Positions 23,144 through 23,394 of a stretch of 23,394 nucleotides of DNA are shown here, piece by piece (within the stretch, counting starts at the first letter, position 1; each line of letters begins with the position of its first letter). Source of the stretch: Candidatus Cloacimonadota bacterium (lineage in GTDB: Bacteria; Cloacimonadota; Cloacimonadia; JGIOTU-2); assembly GCA_011043895.1 (NCBI GenBank), contig DRBZ01000012.1, positions 1 to 23,394 on the forward strand, read 5' to 3'. The notes beneath the pieces were generated by a model. That model did no database searches, was not told the origin of the DNA, and saw only the letters and a program-made list of their open reading frames with translations. The position numbers and the translations under genes were made by a program.

Positions 23144-23394
23144 ATGAATAATTCATATTTAGAAATTCTTCCTGAGATCAAGCAAGCCCTTACACACGGC
23201 AAACCTGTAGTGGCGCTGGAATCAACTATCATATCTCACGGAATGCCGTATCCGGAAAATATCAAAACCGCAAAAGAGCTTGATGGTATTGTCAGGGAAA
23301 ATGGAGCTGTGCCAGCAACTATTGCAATCCTGAACGGAAAAATGAAGGTTGGGCTTTCGGATAGCGACCTGGAATTTCTGGCAACGAGTAAAGA
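23144..23394 (+). CDS. psuG: Pseudouridine-5'-phosphate glycosidase (3' truncated)
   Basis: The first 83 codons of a PsuG/IndA-family enzyme, cut by the window end. It splits pseudouridine 5'-phosphate to uracil and ribose 5-phosphate, the second step of pseudouridine degradation. The diagnostic N-terminal motif VALESTIISHGMPYPEN is complete, and AVPATIAILNGKMKVGLSD follows, as in the family. The start at 23144 leaves about 20 residues before that motif, which is usual. The ribosome site is weak. The gene is divergent from the barrel protein gene. A pseudouridine kinase (psuK) is often adjacent but would lie beyond the window. Confidence 0.93.
   Translation, partial: MNNSYLEILPEIKQALTHGKPVVALESTIISHGMPYPENIKTAKELDGIVRENGAVPATIAILNGKMKVGLSDSDLEFLATSK

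Overview
The window is AT-rich bacterial chromosome with dense, well-formed protein genes and no RNA genes that I could recognise. The gene content points to an anaerobic, amino-acid-fermenting Gram-negative bacterium: an outer-membrane barrel protein, lipoproteins, a soluble NADH/NADPH/ferredoxin-type complex and two glutamate dehydrogenases. Something like Candidatus Cloacimonadota or a neighbouring candidate phylum would fit. That placement is inference from gene content, not from a marker gene.

Left end (1-2140): a complete diversity-generating retroelement (DGR) cassette apart from the truncated target. The 3' part of a formylglycine-generating-enzyme (FGE/sulfatase-modifying) fold gene carries the variable repeat (VR) at its extreme 3' end. 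It is followed by an Avd-type accessory gene, a DGR reverse transcriptase with the IGNLTSQ and YMDD signatures, and a template repeat (TR). TR and VR align over 116 bp without gaps. All 22 differences fall on the 38 template adenines and none on the 78 other positions, which is the fingerprint of adenine-specific retromutagenesis. A perfect 13-bp inverted repeat lies about 30 bp after VR. Just upstream of TR there is a scrap of the FGE gene itself.

Next (2140-5000): a lipoprotein gene with a DUF4384-like C-terminus, bracketed by two oppositely oriented copies of a compound hairpin element; an Asp/Glu-racemase-fold gene; and a small acyl-carrier-protein-like gene whose attachment serine is proline.

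Centre (5010-13679): a three-gene operon encodes NuoE-like, NuoF-like and a 1178-residue NuoG/GltD-like fusion. I read it as a Stn-type (Sporomusa-type Nfn) electron-bifurcating transhydrogenase. A shared terminator separates it from two convergent tandem glutamate dehydrogenase genes. One carries the NAD-type and the other the NADP-type coenzyme signature. Together these could link glutamate turnover to NADH, NADPH and ferredoxin pools.

Right end (14197-23394): a nucleotidyltransferase-fold gene; two adjacent paralogues of about 990 residues that join degenerate receiver domains to a PEP-synthase/PPDK-type ATP-grasp domain but lack the phosphohistidine and PEP-binding domains; a REP-associated tyrosine transposase flanked by five REP-like hairpins, two families of which occur on both sides; a PorV/PorQ-like barrel protein; and the start of a pseudouridine-5'-phosphate glycosidase gene.
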